Positions 1 through 6,803 of a DNA stretch of 8,879 bases are shown here, piece after piece. The translations under genes and the position numbers were made by a program. Under the pieces are notes generated by a model. It was not told the DNA's origin and ran no database searches. It was given only the letters and a program-made list of their open reading frames with translations. The first letter of the stretch is position 1. Each line of letters starts with the position of its first letter. Source of the DNA: Chloroflexota bacterium (GTDB lineage: Bacteria; Chloroflexota; Anaerolineae; Fen-1058). The DNA lies in assembly GCA_016219235.1 (NCBI GenBank), contig JACRBO010000540.1, positions 1 through 8,879 on the forward strand, written 5' to 3'.

Positions 1-1
1 C

Positions 2-2137
2 CGTCCCACGCTCGCCCCGCCCGATCTCAATGCGCCGATAACGATCGGCCTTAGCGCCGCCTTGCGCAGCACCACGCGGCTGGCCGTGTTAGGCGAATCG
101 GGCAGCGGCCGCACCACCCTGCTGAACAAACTCGCGCGCGTGTACGCAGACAAGCAAGCGGCCGCCACCCTCGGCGTCGAAGGCGAACGGCTGCCCGTGT
201 TGGTGCATCTGGCCGAAGTCGACTGGGTGTCCATCAGCGACAGCGAGCCTTTGCCAGGTCTCATGGAAGCGGCCACGGCCTACGTGCCGCGCCTGATCGC
301 CGCCAACGTCGATAAACTCCTGCGCAACCGGTTGAAGGCCAACAGCGCCGTGTTTCTAATCGATGGCTTCGACGAGGTCGCCCCTGGTTGGCGGCCGCGC
401 GCGGCGCAATGCCTGGCCGCACTCGCCGCGCAATTTCCCGCCGCGCCTATCATTGTCACCGCCGGGCCATTAGGCTATGGCGCGCTGCAAAACGCGGGCT
501 TTGCACCGTTGACGCTGGCGACCTGGTCGGCCGCCGAGATCGATCGATACGCGCAAAACTGGATCACCGTGATCGGCGGCGGCCAGCAAGATCGACAGGT
601 GCTGGCAACCGGCCTGCGTCAGTACGACGAGCTCGCACCCAGCCCGATCGATGTGGCGCTGGCCGCGGTCATCTGGCGCACCCGATCGGCTTTGCCGTCC
701 GATCGGGCCGCCATCTACGATCAATGGCTCGATCAAGCGCTGCGCGGCCAGAAGGCCAAAGACCCGCTGCCGGTCGACAGGGTCAAAGCCGCGTTGGGTA
801 AACTCGCGTGGACGGCCTATCAAGATTCGCGGTTCGAGCTGCCCTTCGATGCGATCACGCTCGCCATCAACAGCCTGATGCCGGTCGGCGCCACACCCGA
901 TGAAGCCGCCCGGCTCGCCGAACACGCGGCGACTATCACGCACGATTTACTCGATCACACCGGCCTGTTGGTGCCATTTGGTTTGGACGGCTGGACGTTT
1001 GCCCATCGTCGCGTGGCTGCCTATCTGGCCGCGTGGCACGCAGTGCAAGCGGGTTTAACTTTCGACGGGCAACTCGATCAACCGCACTGGGCGGACGTGT
1101 TAGACTTCTACGCCTCCCTCACCAATCCAGAACCGCTCATCACGCGCACCCTGGCCGCGCCCGACGACCTTGGCCGCACGCGATTGTGGGCAGCGGCTCG
1201 CTGGACGGGTTACGCTCCGGCCGACGCCCCGTGGCGCAGCCGCGTGCTGGGTGAAGTCGCCCGCGCGCTGTTGCAACCCGATCAGCTCAGCCAATACCGC
1301 ACGCGCGCTTTTGACAGCCTCATCGCCACACGGGACAAGGGATTGGCTTTCATGTTCAAACGCAGCCTCGCGCACGCCGATCCACAGGTGCGCGCCCTGA
1401 GTCTGCGCGGGCTGGCCCGACTGGGCCGCGAGACCGATCTACCGGTGTTCAACGCCGCCCTCGCCGACGCCGCCCTCGAAGTCCGCATGGAGGCCATTCG
1501 TGGGCTGGGCTTCCTGGCCAGCCACGGCTCCAATCCGGCTACAGAACAATTGATCAAACTGGTGTTGGAACAAGACGAAGATGGCCGCCGTTTAGCGGCC
1601 GAGTTGTTAGCGGCGTGCGGCGAAGAAGGGCATCAAATCCTGCGCGAAGCCGCCGGTGAAGAGGACATCAAAGTGCGCCGGGCGGCCGCATATGGGCTGG
1701 CCGCTACCGGCCAGGATTGGGCGCGTGATCTGTTAAGGAAACTGGAGCATGACGATAAACAGTGGTTCGTGCGATCGGCCGCCACCGACGCGCTGAGTTT
1801 GATGCAGGCGCGCGTGCGCCGCCCCACGGAGGAGCCGCCCATCGATCTGACGCCGCTCATTATCGATCAACAGGGCTGGCTGGTGGAATGGGCCGCCCAG
1901 CAGGGCCTGGGTATCGGCGTCGGACGACAGGCCAATGCCGCCATGCTGCGCGCAATGACCGAAGGCCCCATGCCCGTGCGACTGGCCGCGCTGCAGACCC
2001 TGCGGCTCACCGGCGATCTGGGCCATCACGATCAACTGCGCGCCCTGTTGTATGATCCCGATCAGGCTGTACGCGAAGCCGCCTTTACAGCCCTTGAAAC
2101 GATCAGTCAACGGACTGGTCAGCCTGTGCCGCGCTAG
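2..2137 (+). CDS. NACHT-family STAND NTPase with C-terminal HEAT-like repeats (5'-truncated by the window)
   Basis: The reading frame is open from base 2 with no stop, so the N-terminus and any effector domain lie outside; the TTG at 62 is not a credible start. Residues are numbered from base 62. A P-loop GESGSGRTT sits at 11-19, with Arg17 replacing the usual Walker A Lys. A typical NACHT Walker B, LIDGFDEV, sits at 99-106. The sensor-like segment IVTAGP (131-136) has Gly where NACHT proteins usually have Arg. Family-like segments follow: LPSDRAAIYDQWL and the FAHRRVAAYLAAW box. About 410-590 and 628-683 are alpha-helical HEAT-like repeats (for example VRALSLRGLARLG, VREAAFTALETI). Such proteins act as nucleotide-controlled switches in signalling or anti-phage defence, with the repeats probably sensing a ligand. 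Family assignment is firm; ATPase activity and role are uncertain. Nine bases separate its stop from the next gene. Confidence 0.88.
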   Translation, partial: RPTLAPPDLNAPITIGLSAALRSTTRLAVLGESGSGRTTLLNKLARVYADKQAAATLGVEGERLPVLVHLAEVDWVSISDSEPLPGLMEAATAYVPRLIAANVDKLLRNRLKANSAVFLIDGFDEVAPGWRPRAAQCLAALAAQFPAAPIIVTAGPLGYGALQNAGFAPLTLATWSAAEIDRYAQNWITVIGGGQQDRQVLATGLRQYDELAPSPIDVALAAVIWRTRSALPSDRAAIYDQWLDQALRGQKAKDPLPVDRVKAALGKLAWTAYQDSRFELPFDAITLAINSLMPVGATPDEAARLAEHAATITHDLLDHTGLLVPFGLDGWTFAHRRVAAYLAAWHAVQAGLTFDGQLDQPHWADVLDFYASLTNPEPLITRTLAAPDDLGRTRLWAAARWTGYAPADAPWRSRVLGEVARALLQPDQLSQYRTRAFDSLIATRDKGLAFMFKRSLAHADPQVRALSLRGLARLGRETDLPVFNAALADAALEVRMEAIRGLGFLASHGSNPATEQLIKLVLEQDEDGRRLAAELLAACGEEGHQILREAAGEEDIKVRRAAAYGLAATGQDWARDLLRKLEHDDKQWFVRSAATDALSLMQARVRRPTEEPPIDLTPLIIDQQGWLVEWAAQQGLGIGVGRQANAAMLRAMTEGPMPVRLAALQTLRLTGDLGHHDQLRALLYDPDQAVREAAFTALETISQRTGQPVPR

Positions 2138-2146
2138 AGTGAGCTC

Positions 2147-3058
2147 ATGAACCCTGATTCACTGAGTGACTCGTCCGGTCGTGACGAGCAGGCCACGGGC
2201 CGCTACACGCAGGCCACGCAGAGTATTAAATACATCCAGGCGCATGAGCCGCCCGATCTGCAGCCCAGCGGCCGCACGCAGTTCATGACGCACGGCTATC
2301 GGGTCGATCGCGCCGTCGTGCTGTTTCACGGCTACACCAACGCCCCGCAGCAATTTCGCGCGCTGGGGCAGCGCCTGTTTATGCGCGGCTACAATGTCTA
2401 TCTGCCACGTGCACCTCATCACGGCCTGCCCGATCCGTTGACGACCGCGCACGCGCAGCTGACGGCCGGCGAACTCAAACGAGCGGCCGAGCATGCCGTC
2501 GAAATCGCGCAGGGTCTCGGCCAACAGATCAGCGTCATGGGCATTTCCATGGGCGGCCTGATGGCCGCCTGGGTGGCACAGTACCATGCCGAGATCAGAC
2601 GCGCCGTGTTAATTGCGCCCGCATTGGGCTTCCGCGCTATTCCGCCGGCCTTAACGCCGTTGGCGCGCAAGGCGACACAGTGGTTGCCCAATATCTTTCG
2701 CCGGTGGGAGCCGGTTCACAACAGCGCGGGCGATGGTCCCAGGCACGCTTATCAACGCTATGCGACGCGCAGCCTGGGACAACTGCTGCGCTTAAGCCAC
2801 GATCTGCAATCGGCCGCCGCCCGATCGGTCCCCGCGGCCCGATCGGTCATCGTCGTCACCAATGCCAATGATGAGACGGTCGATAATTCGTTTGCCCGCA
2901 AACTGGTGGCGGCCTGGCGGCAAGCCGGCGCGGATCACATACGCACTCACGAGTTCAGCGCAGCCGATCACCTCATCCACGATCTCATCGATCCCGATCA
3001 ACCCAGACAGCGCGTGGATTACGTGTACAAGGTGTTGATCGATCTGCTGGAACAATAA
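2147..3058 (+). CDS. alpha/beta-hydrolase (esterase/lipase-like), 303 aa
   Basis: Predicted serine hydrolase of the alpha/beta-hydrolase fold, resembling bacterial carboxylesterases and monoacylglycerol lipases. VVLFHGYTNAPQQF (57-70) carries the HG oxyanion-hole motif. GISMGG (132-137) is the nucleophile elbow with Ser134. Asp242 in NANDETVD and His275 in SAADHLIHD complete the triad at the expected places. No signal peptide or membrane segment is visible, so it is probably cytosolic. The first ~45 residues are polar and may be a flexible extension. The ATG start is preceded by GAGTGAG (2137-2143), a plausible ribosome-binding site overlapping the stop of the NACHT gene, so co-transcription is likely. 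Residues 223-234 hold a small tandem duplication, AARSVP/AARSVI, just before the strand leading to Asp242. The substrate cannot be told from sequence. It may be an ordinary esterase or functionally tied to the NACHT protein. Confidence 0.88.
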   Translation: MNPDSLSDSSGRDEQATGRYTQATQSIKYIQAHEPPDLQPSGRTQFMTHGYRVDRAVVLFHGYTNAPQQFRALGQRLFMRGYNVYLPRAPHHGLPDPLTTAHAQLTAGELKRAAEHAVEIAQGLGQQISVMGISMGGLMAAWVAQYHAEIRRAVLIAPALGFRAIPPALTPLARKATQWLPNIFRRWEPVHNSAGDGPRHAYQRYATRSLGQLLRLSHDLQSAAARSVPAARSVIVVTNANDETVDNSFARKLVAAWRQAGADHIRTHEFSAADHLIHDLIDPDQPRQRVDYVYKVLIDLLEQ

Positions 3059-3088
3059 ACGACTCAGCAAATCCAAGAACCGACAAAC

Positions 3089-3140
3089 CGGGGCGGTAGC
3101 TCACTGGCAGAATCATTTTGCCCGGTGAGCTACCGCCCCG
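3089..3140. terminator. long inverted repeat, probable bidirectional terminator between convergent genes
   Basis: A perfect 16-base arm CGGGGCGGTAGCTCAC (3089-3104) pairs with GTGAGCTACCGCCCCG (3125-3140). Pairing continues inward: a T/G wobble, two G-C pairs, then five more pairs with one bulged C (3121), leaving a three-base loop TCA at 3113-3115. That makes about 24 pairs. It starts 30 bases after the hydrolase stop and ends 36 bases before the yggU stop, the place for a shared terminator. No strong U-run follows on either strand, so it may work by stem strength alone or be a mobile or dispersed palindrome. Confidence 0.6.
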
Positions 3141-3176
3141 ATTCGCTTTAGCGCTGATTCGCTTAATTCGCTGCGT

Positions 3177-3488
3177 CTACAATTTCTGCCGCACCCCCTC
3201 AACCGTGAGGCCCGCTACCTGCACCCGTTTGTGCCGCGCTGTCTCGCCGCTCACAATCGAGACCGAGCTTCTACGCACACCCAGCCACCCGGCAATCAAT
3301 TCGATCAACGCGGCATTCGCCGCGCCCTCGACCGGCGGCGCAGTCAGCTTAATCTTGATCGCACCCTGCTCGACACCCACCACTTGATTGCGGCTGGCGC
3401 GCGGCAGCACGCGCACGATCAGCATCACGCCGCCCGTGGTGGCCCGCACCGGGTCATCGTTCGCCTCACCTGCCGCCGGAGATTTCAT
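3177..3488 (-). CDS. yggU: YggU/DUF167 (UPF0235) family protein, 103 aa
   Basis: A small cytosolic protein of the widespread DUF167 family, whose biochemical role is not established. The family core is clear from residue 21 on: GVMLIVRVLPRASRNQVVG, then KIKLTAPPVEGAANAALIELIAGWLGV, then SSVSIVSGETARHKRVQV. These match the conserved PxxS(R/K), TAPPVxGxANxAL and SGxxxRxK positions. The first 20 residues (polar, Gly/Ala-rich) are extra to the core. An in-frame Met at residue 22 (base 3425) is a possible alternative start, but the chosen ATG lies one base after the yggT stop (TGA at 3492-3490, ATG at 3488), which favours translational coupling. It is last in the pgeF-yggS-yggT-yggU cluster. Confidence 0.9.
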   Translation of the reverse strand: MKSPAAGEANDDPVRATTGGVMLIVRVLPRASRNQVVGVEQGAIKIKLTAPPVEGAANAALIELIAGWLGVRRSSVSIVSGETARHKRVQVAGLTVEGVRQKL

Positions 3489-3489
3489 T

Positions 3490-3753
3490 TCATCTCAGCG
3501 CCGATATCATCATCGAGATCACGATGCGTTCCACGACCATGATGGCGATAAAGGCCACAATCGGGCTGAAGTCCATCATGCCCGTTTGCGGCAGCAAGCG
3601 GCGGATCGGCGCCAGCAGCGGCTCGGTCAATTGATGCAGCAGCCGAATGATCGGGTTGTACGGATCGACCTGAAACCACGAGGTCAACACCCGCGCCAAC
3701 AGAATAAACGAATACACTTCAAACAGCGTTTGAACCAGTTGAATGACTGCCAT
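3490..3753 (-). CDS. yggT: YggT/YlmG family integral membrane protein, 87 aa
   Basis: A short two-helix membrane protein of the YggT (YlmG) family. Hydrophobic segments run about 5-27 and 62-84. The conserved family stretch between and within them is present: LARVLTSWFQVDPYNPIIRLLHQLTEPLLAPIRRLLP, then DFSPIVAFI. YlmG homologues are linked to envelope or cell-division-related functions in Gram-positive bacteria and to nucleoid distribution in plastids; the molecular activity is unknown. This is the short single-domain form, unlike the duplicated E. coli YggT. Its ATG shares one base with the yggS stop (TAATG, 3755-3751), a classic coupling arrangement, and no clear Shine-Dalgarno is seen. The bacillus-type order would place sepF between this gene and yggS; here it is absent. 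Confidence 0.93.
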   Translation of the reverse strand: MAVIQLVQTLFEVYSFILLARVLTSWFQVDPYNPIIRLLHQLTEPLLAPIRRLLPQTGMMDFSPIVAFIAIMVVERIVISMMISALR

Positions 3754-4478
3754 TAGGTTTGACCCGTTTGCCTTTCACCAAAGATTGCGCGGCCCACGCG
3801 CACCAGCGTCGCCCCTTCTTCAATCGCGACTTCAAAATCATCCGTCATGCCCATCGACAACTGCGGCAACGGCAAACCGCAGCGTGCGGCCAACTTGTCG
3901 CGCACAGCACGCAGGCCGCTAAACACTGGCCGCGCCTGTTCCGGCTGTTCGACGATGGGCGCCATCGTCATCAGGCCGTCCAGCCGCACGTGCGCCAATG
4001 GCAGCATACCATCGATGGCTGCATATACCTCATCCAGCCGCGTGTGATCGAAGCCGTATTTGCTGGCCTCACCCGACACGTTCACTTCCAACAAAATCGG
4101 CAGCACCTTGTGGTTCGTCGCCGCAAACCGATCGAGCCGCTGCGCGAGTTTAAGGCTGTCCACCGAATGCACTCGGTCAGACCAGGCCGCGACCTCGCCC
4201 GCCTTGCGGCTCTGCACGTGACCGATCATGTGAAACGTGACGCTCTGATCGAATACGCGCTGTCTGAAGACGAGGTGTTTCAGCGCGGCCTCTTCAACGC
4301 GGTTTTCACCAAAATCGCGCACGCCCAAAGAATACGCCTCAACCACTGCCTCGACCGGCTGCGTCTTGCTGACCGCCACTAGCGTGATCGAAGCACGATC
4401 GCGCCCGGCGCGGGCCGCCGCCGCCGCAATGCGATCGTGCACGTGTTGAAGATTGTCACGCAAGTTTATATTTGACAC
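3753..4478 (-). CDS. yggS: YggS/PLPBP family pyridoxal-phosphate homeostasis protein, 241 aa
   Basis: A pyridoxal 5'-phosphate-binding protein (YggS/YlmE, human PLPBP family) that buffers the cofactor and affects amino-acid and keto-acid balance; no enzymatic reaction is established. Numbering from GTG 4478, Lys38 in [10 protein letters not shown] is the expected Schiff-base lysine. Other hallmarks are FGENRVEE (56-63), [11 protein letters not shown] (82-92), [13 protein letters not shown] (131-143) and the terminal signature [27 protein letters not shown] (208-234). The frame stays open to 4583, but that extension would overlap pgeF by about 67 bases, has no family similarity and would exceed the usual 220-240 aa. 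GTG at 4478 fits better, with AAGG about nine bases upstream (around 4486-4490). A 21-bp palindrome lies just upstream and could influence its translation. Confidence 0.93.
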   Translation of the reverse strand: MSNINLRDNLQHVHDRIAAAAARAGRDRASITLVAVSKTQPVEAVVEAYSLGVRDFGENRVEEAALKHLVFRQRVFDQSVTFHMIGHVQSRKAGEVAAWSDRVHSVDSLKLAQRLDRFAATNHKVLPILLEVNVSGEASKYGFDHTRLDEVYAAIDGMLPLAHVRLDGLMTMAPIVEQPEQARPVFSGLRAVRDKLAARCGLPLPQLSMGMTDDFEVAIEEGATLVRVGRAIFGERQTGQT

Positions 4479-4491
4479 GCCTGACCTTGTA

Positions 4492-4512
4492 GGACAAATT
4501 GGCAATTTGTCC
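4492..4512. repeat. 21-bp perfect palindrome between pgeF and yggS
   Basis: Ten-base arms GGACAAATTG and CAATTTGTCC surround a single central base (4502). It fills most of the 38-base gap between the pgeF stop and the yggS GTG, ending 13 bases before that GTG. AT-rich arms in high-GC surroundings make it stand out. It could be a dimeric-regulator operator, a small RNA hairpin next to the yggS ribosome-binding site, or one copy of a dispersed palindromic repeat. The sequence alone does not decide. Confidence 0.6.
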
Positions 4513-4516
4513 CCAT

Positions 4517-5299
4517 TCACTGCAACCCAATCACCACACCAAAGCGGCCCGTCTTGCCCTGCTCGGCGCGATGCGAGAACCATTCATCGATGCGGGTAGC
4601 CGTGCAGACCTTTGAGTCTTCAATGTGCGTCACACCGCCGGCGCACAATTGCGCGGTCACTGCCGCGTTCAGATCGAGGTGCACACTGCCGTCGGTTTGT
4701 CGCTGCGCGATCGGAATGTCGGCCGGGCACGCCGCCGCTATCGCCGTGATCACATCTTCGCCCACGCGATAGCGATCGACGCTGATGCACGGCCCGATAC
4801 CCGCCCACACGTCACGCGGCTCACTGCCAAACGCTGCGTGCATGGCGTCCAGAGTCGCGGCTACGACGTTGACGGCGACGCCGCGCCAACCCGCGTGCGC
4901 CAGGCCAATCGCGCCCCGCACGCGATCATAGACGACCACCGGCACGCAGTCTGCAAAGCGCATCGTCAAAGCCAGGCCGCGCTCGCGCGTGAGGATGGCG
5001 TCGACGTTGGTGCGATAGTGTCCTGCGTCGGCGCGATCAACCACGGCTACCGATCGGCCATGCACCAGCCATGCAGTGGTCGCTTGATCGGGCTGCATAT
5101 CGAACACGGCCAGCATGCGTCGATTGTTTTCGGTGACGGCCACGGCCTCATCGCCGACGGAGCGCGACAGGTTAAGCGACGCAAAGGGCGCGCGGCTCAC
5201 GCCGCCCGCGCGCGTGAACACGCCGTGATACAGCTCGGGCGCTGACGCCAGATCGTCGAATTGATAGTAAATCAGTTCATCGTGCACAACACGGTTCAA
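4517..5299 (-). CDS. pgeF: PgeF/YlmD family (laccase-domain, YfiH-like) protein, 260 aa
   Basis: Member of the DUF152/YfiH/LACC1 family, called polyphenol oxidase in many databases. Studied members act as purine nucleoside phosphorylases/adenosine deaminases, and E. coli YfiH (PgeF) helps correct a peptidoglycan precursor error. The metal/catalytic triad is present: His80 (WLVHG), Cys118 (MRFADCVPV) and His135 (LAHAGWRG), with the same His-to-Cys-to-His order and near-identical spacing as YfiH. GIGPCISVDRYRVG (167-180) and the C-terminal FSHRAEQGKTGRFGVVIGL are also family-typical. Length is usual. The TTG at 5299 is the first possible start because a TGA lies two codons upstream. GTG at 5287 is an alternative, and a weak promoter-like pair (TTGAGT 5321-5326, GATATT 5299-5304, spacer 16) would favour it. 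First gene of the pgeF-yggS-yggT-yggU cluster. Confidence 0.92.
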   Translation of the reverse strand: MNRVVHDELIYYQFDDLASAPELYHGVFTRAGGVSRAPFASLNLSRSVGDEAVAVTENNRRMLAVFDMQPDQATTAWLVHGRSVAVVDRADAGHYRTNVDAILTRERGLALTMRFADCVPVVVYDRVRGAIGLAHAGWRGVAVNVVAATLDAMHAAFGSEPRDVWAGIGPCISVDRYRVGEDVITAIAAACPADIPIAQRQTDGSVHLDLNAAVTAQLCAGGVTHIEDSKVCTATRIDEWFSHRAEQGKTGRFGVVIGLQ

Positions 5300-5319
5300 A
5301 TATCATCGACCCATTTCTA

Positions 5320-5400
5320 AACTCAACCACGGATTACACCAGCGACATTGAGAGCGCAGTTGATCTCCGTGTCATCCGTGCAATCCGTGGTTGTGAAGTG
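5320..5400. repeat. intergenic repeat: 12-bp inverted repeat plus three 9-bp-spaced TCCGTG units
   Basis: CAACCACGGATT (5324-5335) is the exact reverse complement of AATCCGTGGTTG (5382-5393); three more pairs follow one mismatch (5337-5339 with 5378-5380). Within the right half, TCCGTG recurs at 5366, 5375 and 5384, a strict 9-base period. It occupies most of the gap between the response-regulator stop and the pgeF start. I recall similar CCACGGATTACAC/ATCCGTGTCATCCGTG-type repeats being dispersed between genes in unrelated bacterial genomes, so this is probably one copy of such an element. The large loop (about 46 bases) and lack of a U-run make an ordinary terminator unlikely. Confidence 0.65.
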
Positions 5401-5405
5401 AGAGA

Positions 5406-6794
5406 CTATCCAAACAAGCCGCGCTTCAAAGCCTCGGCAAATGAATCGGGCGACAGCGGGCTTGCACCTTGATCGGCGGGTAGCTCTTCGACGGGTGTCT
5501 CCGCTTCAAAGTTAAGCAGGCCGCTGTTTAACGCCGCCGCAAACGTATCCGGCGAGAGCGCGCTGTCGATCGGCTCGGGAGCCGCCGGTGATTCAGGCGT
5601 CTCTATCGGCGTCACACCGTCGAAGTTGAGCAGACCCAATTTCACCGCGTCTTCAAAACTCAGTGCGGGGCCGGTTGGCGCAGCAGGTTCGATCGGGGGC
5701 GGCGTGACCGGCGCGGGCGGCTCCACCACTTTTGCGGGTGTGGCATTTGCCGTCACCTCCGGCGCGGATCGATCGCGCTTGAAACTGATCGTCGAGACTG
5801 TGCCCAGGGGGCGGATGCTCGATCGGGGCGCAGTGCCGGACCTGGGCGACGGCGCGGCCGCTTTGCGCTCGAAGACGTTCTCCACTTTTTGATCAGCCAT
5901 TTCCTGGTGCAGCGCTTCGGTGTCGGCCGCACCAATCGAATGGCCCACTTGCTTCTGCATCGTATCGGTCGCGCGCCGCACGATGCGATCGATCTCGACC
6001 GCGGACTCTTTGGCATACAACCAGACCAGCCCCTGCTTGGTGCCCTTGGGCACGATGACCACCAGATACAGGCCGCGCCCCAACGCCGTGTTGTACACGC
6101 TGACTTTCTGGCCTTCCATATAGCTGGTGGAAAAGTCCTGGCTCTCACCCAGCAACGATGCTAACGACGCCGACGACGAACGCGCTCCCGCGATGAGATT
6201 GGAGATGGTATCCAGATCGGCGGTGTTGACCAGCCCCTTGGCCGCGATGACGTAGCCGGCTTCTTCCACCAGCAAAGCCGAGTCGGCCCCGGCCTGGGCG
6301 CGCAACTTGGATAACACGGCATCGATCTGTTCCAGATCGCGTTGCCCAAAGATATAAACGCGCGGCGGCCGTTCGGGCGCAGAGGTCAATCGGGTGGGGA
6401 TGACCGTGGGTGGCCGCGCCTGACTCTTGGTCAGTTCGCGTTTCACCACCGACAGGACTTCGTCAATCGAAAACGGCTTCTTCAGGAAATCGGCCACGCC
6501 CGATCGCAGCGCGGCAATCACGGCGTCCATGTCGCCAAAGCCGGTGAGGATGATCACCGGCACGCCCGGCAGCTGCTCGAAGATTTTCTTCGCCAGTTCC
6601 ATGCCGTTCATGCCTGACATTTTAAGATCGGTGATGACCAAATCGAAACGATCGGTCTCGATGATTTGCAGCGCGCGTTCGGCGCTGGGCGCGGTGCGCG
6701 CCAGATAGCCGGATGCTTTCAGCACATCGCCCAGGGCCTTGCACACTTGTGGCGAGTCATCGACGACCAGGATTTTAGGGGCTTCGTCAGACAT
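5406..6794 (-). CDS. response regulator: receiver domain + Roadblock/LC7 domain + proline-rich tail with three C-terminal motifs, 462 aa
   Basis: Numbering from ATG 6794. Residues 8-120 are a CheY-like receiver with acidic pair Asp12-Asp13, phospho-acceptor Asp56 (VITDLKMSGMNG), Thr84 (IILTGFGD) and Lys106 (FLKKPF), all intact. About 145-275 resembles a Roadblock/LC7 (MglB-like) domain, for example ALLVEEAGYVIAAKG and later LYLVVIVPKGTKQGLVW; such domains usually dimerise and regulate small Ras-like GTPases. About 312-377 is a Pro/Ala-rich linker, probably disordered. The end holds three related motifs with consensus FxxA(L/V)xxGL(L/F), two continuing as NF (378-391, 413-429, 447-462), likely docking peptides. 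There is no DNA-binding domain, so output is probably by protein contact. A GTG six bases upstream (6800) is a less likely start. It is last in a four-gene set; no cognate kinase or GTPase is visible. Confidence 0.88.
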   Translation of the reverse strand: MSDEAPKILVVDDSPQVCKALGDVLKASGYLARTAPSAERALQIIETDRFDLVITDLKMSGMNGMELAKKIFEQLPGVPVIILTGFGDMDAVIAALRSGVADFLKKPFSIDEVLSVVKRELTKSQARPPTVIPTRLTSAPERPPRVYIFGQRDLEQIDAVLSKLRAQAGADSALLVEEAGYVIAAKGLVNTADLDTISNLIAGARSSSASLASLLGESQDFSTSYMEGQKVSVYNTALGRGLYLVVIVPKGTKQGLVWLYAKESAVEIDRIVRRATDTMQKQVGHSIGAADTEALHQEMADQKVENVFERKAAAPSPRSGTAPRSSIRPLGTVSTISFKRDRSAPEVTANATPAKVVEPPAPVTPPPIEPAAPTGPALSFEDAVKLGLLNFDGVTPIETPESPAAPEPIDSALSPDTFAAALNSGLLNFEAETPVEELPADQGASPLSPDSFAEALKRGLFG

Positions 6795-6803
6795 GGTCAC
6801 AGC

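Noticed and set aside
62..64. TTG at 62 as the true start of the NACHT gene
   Set aside because: The frame continues open to the window edge with coding-like residues, the P-loop would be only ten residues in, and no ribosome-binding site is seen; the gene is truncated by the window.
3090..3140. Possible tRNA gene (tRNA-like acceptor and D-arm sequence)
   Set aside because: The sequence folds back on itself as one long hairpin; there is no anticodon arm, T-arm or proper D-stem 3' side, so it is not a functional tRNA.
3759..4382. Long open frame antisense to yggS (207 codons), and a similar one antisense to pgeF at 4625-5245
   Set aside because: Rich in His, Arg and Gln with no recognisable motifs; typical by-products of high-GC genes on the other strand, whose family signatures are clear.
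4479..4583. Longer yggS start adding 35 residues
   Set aside because: It would overlap pgeF by about 67 bases, runs through the palindrome, has no family similarity and makes the protein too long; GTG 4478 has a ribosome-binding site.
5299..5326. Promoter for pgeF (TTGAGT, 16 bases, GATATT)
   Set aside because: Both boxes are weak and the spacing and start codon are ambiguous; kept only as a note under pgeF.
5366..5393. CRISPR-like short tandem repeat
   Set aside because: Units are only six conserved bases at 9-base period with three copies; no repeat-spacer structure and no cas genes.
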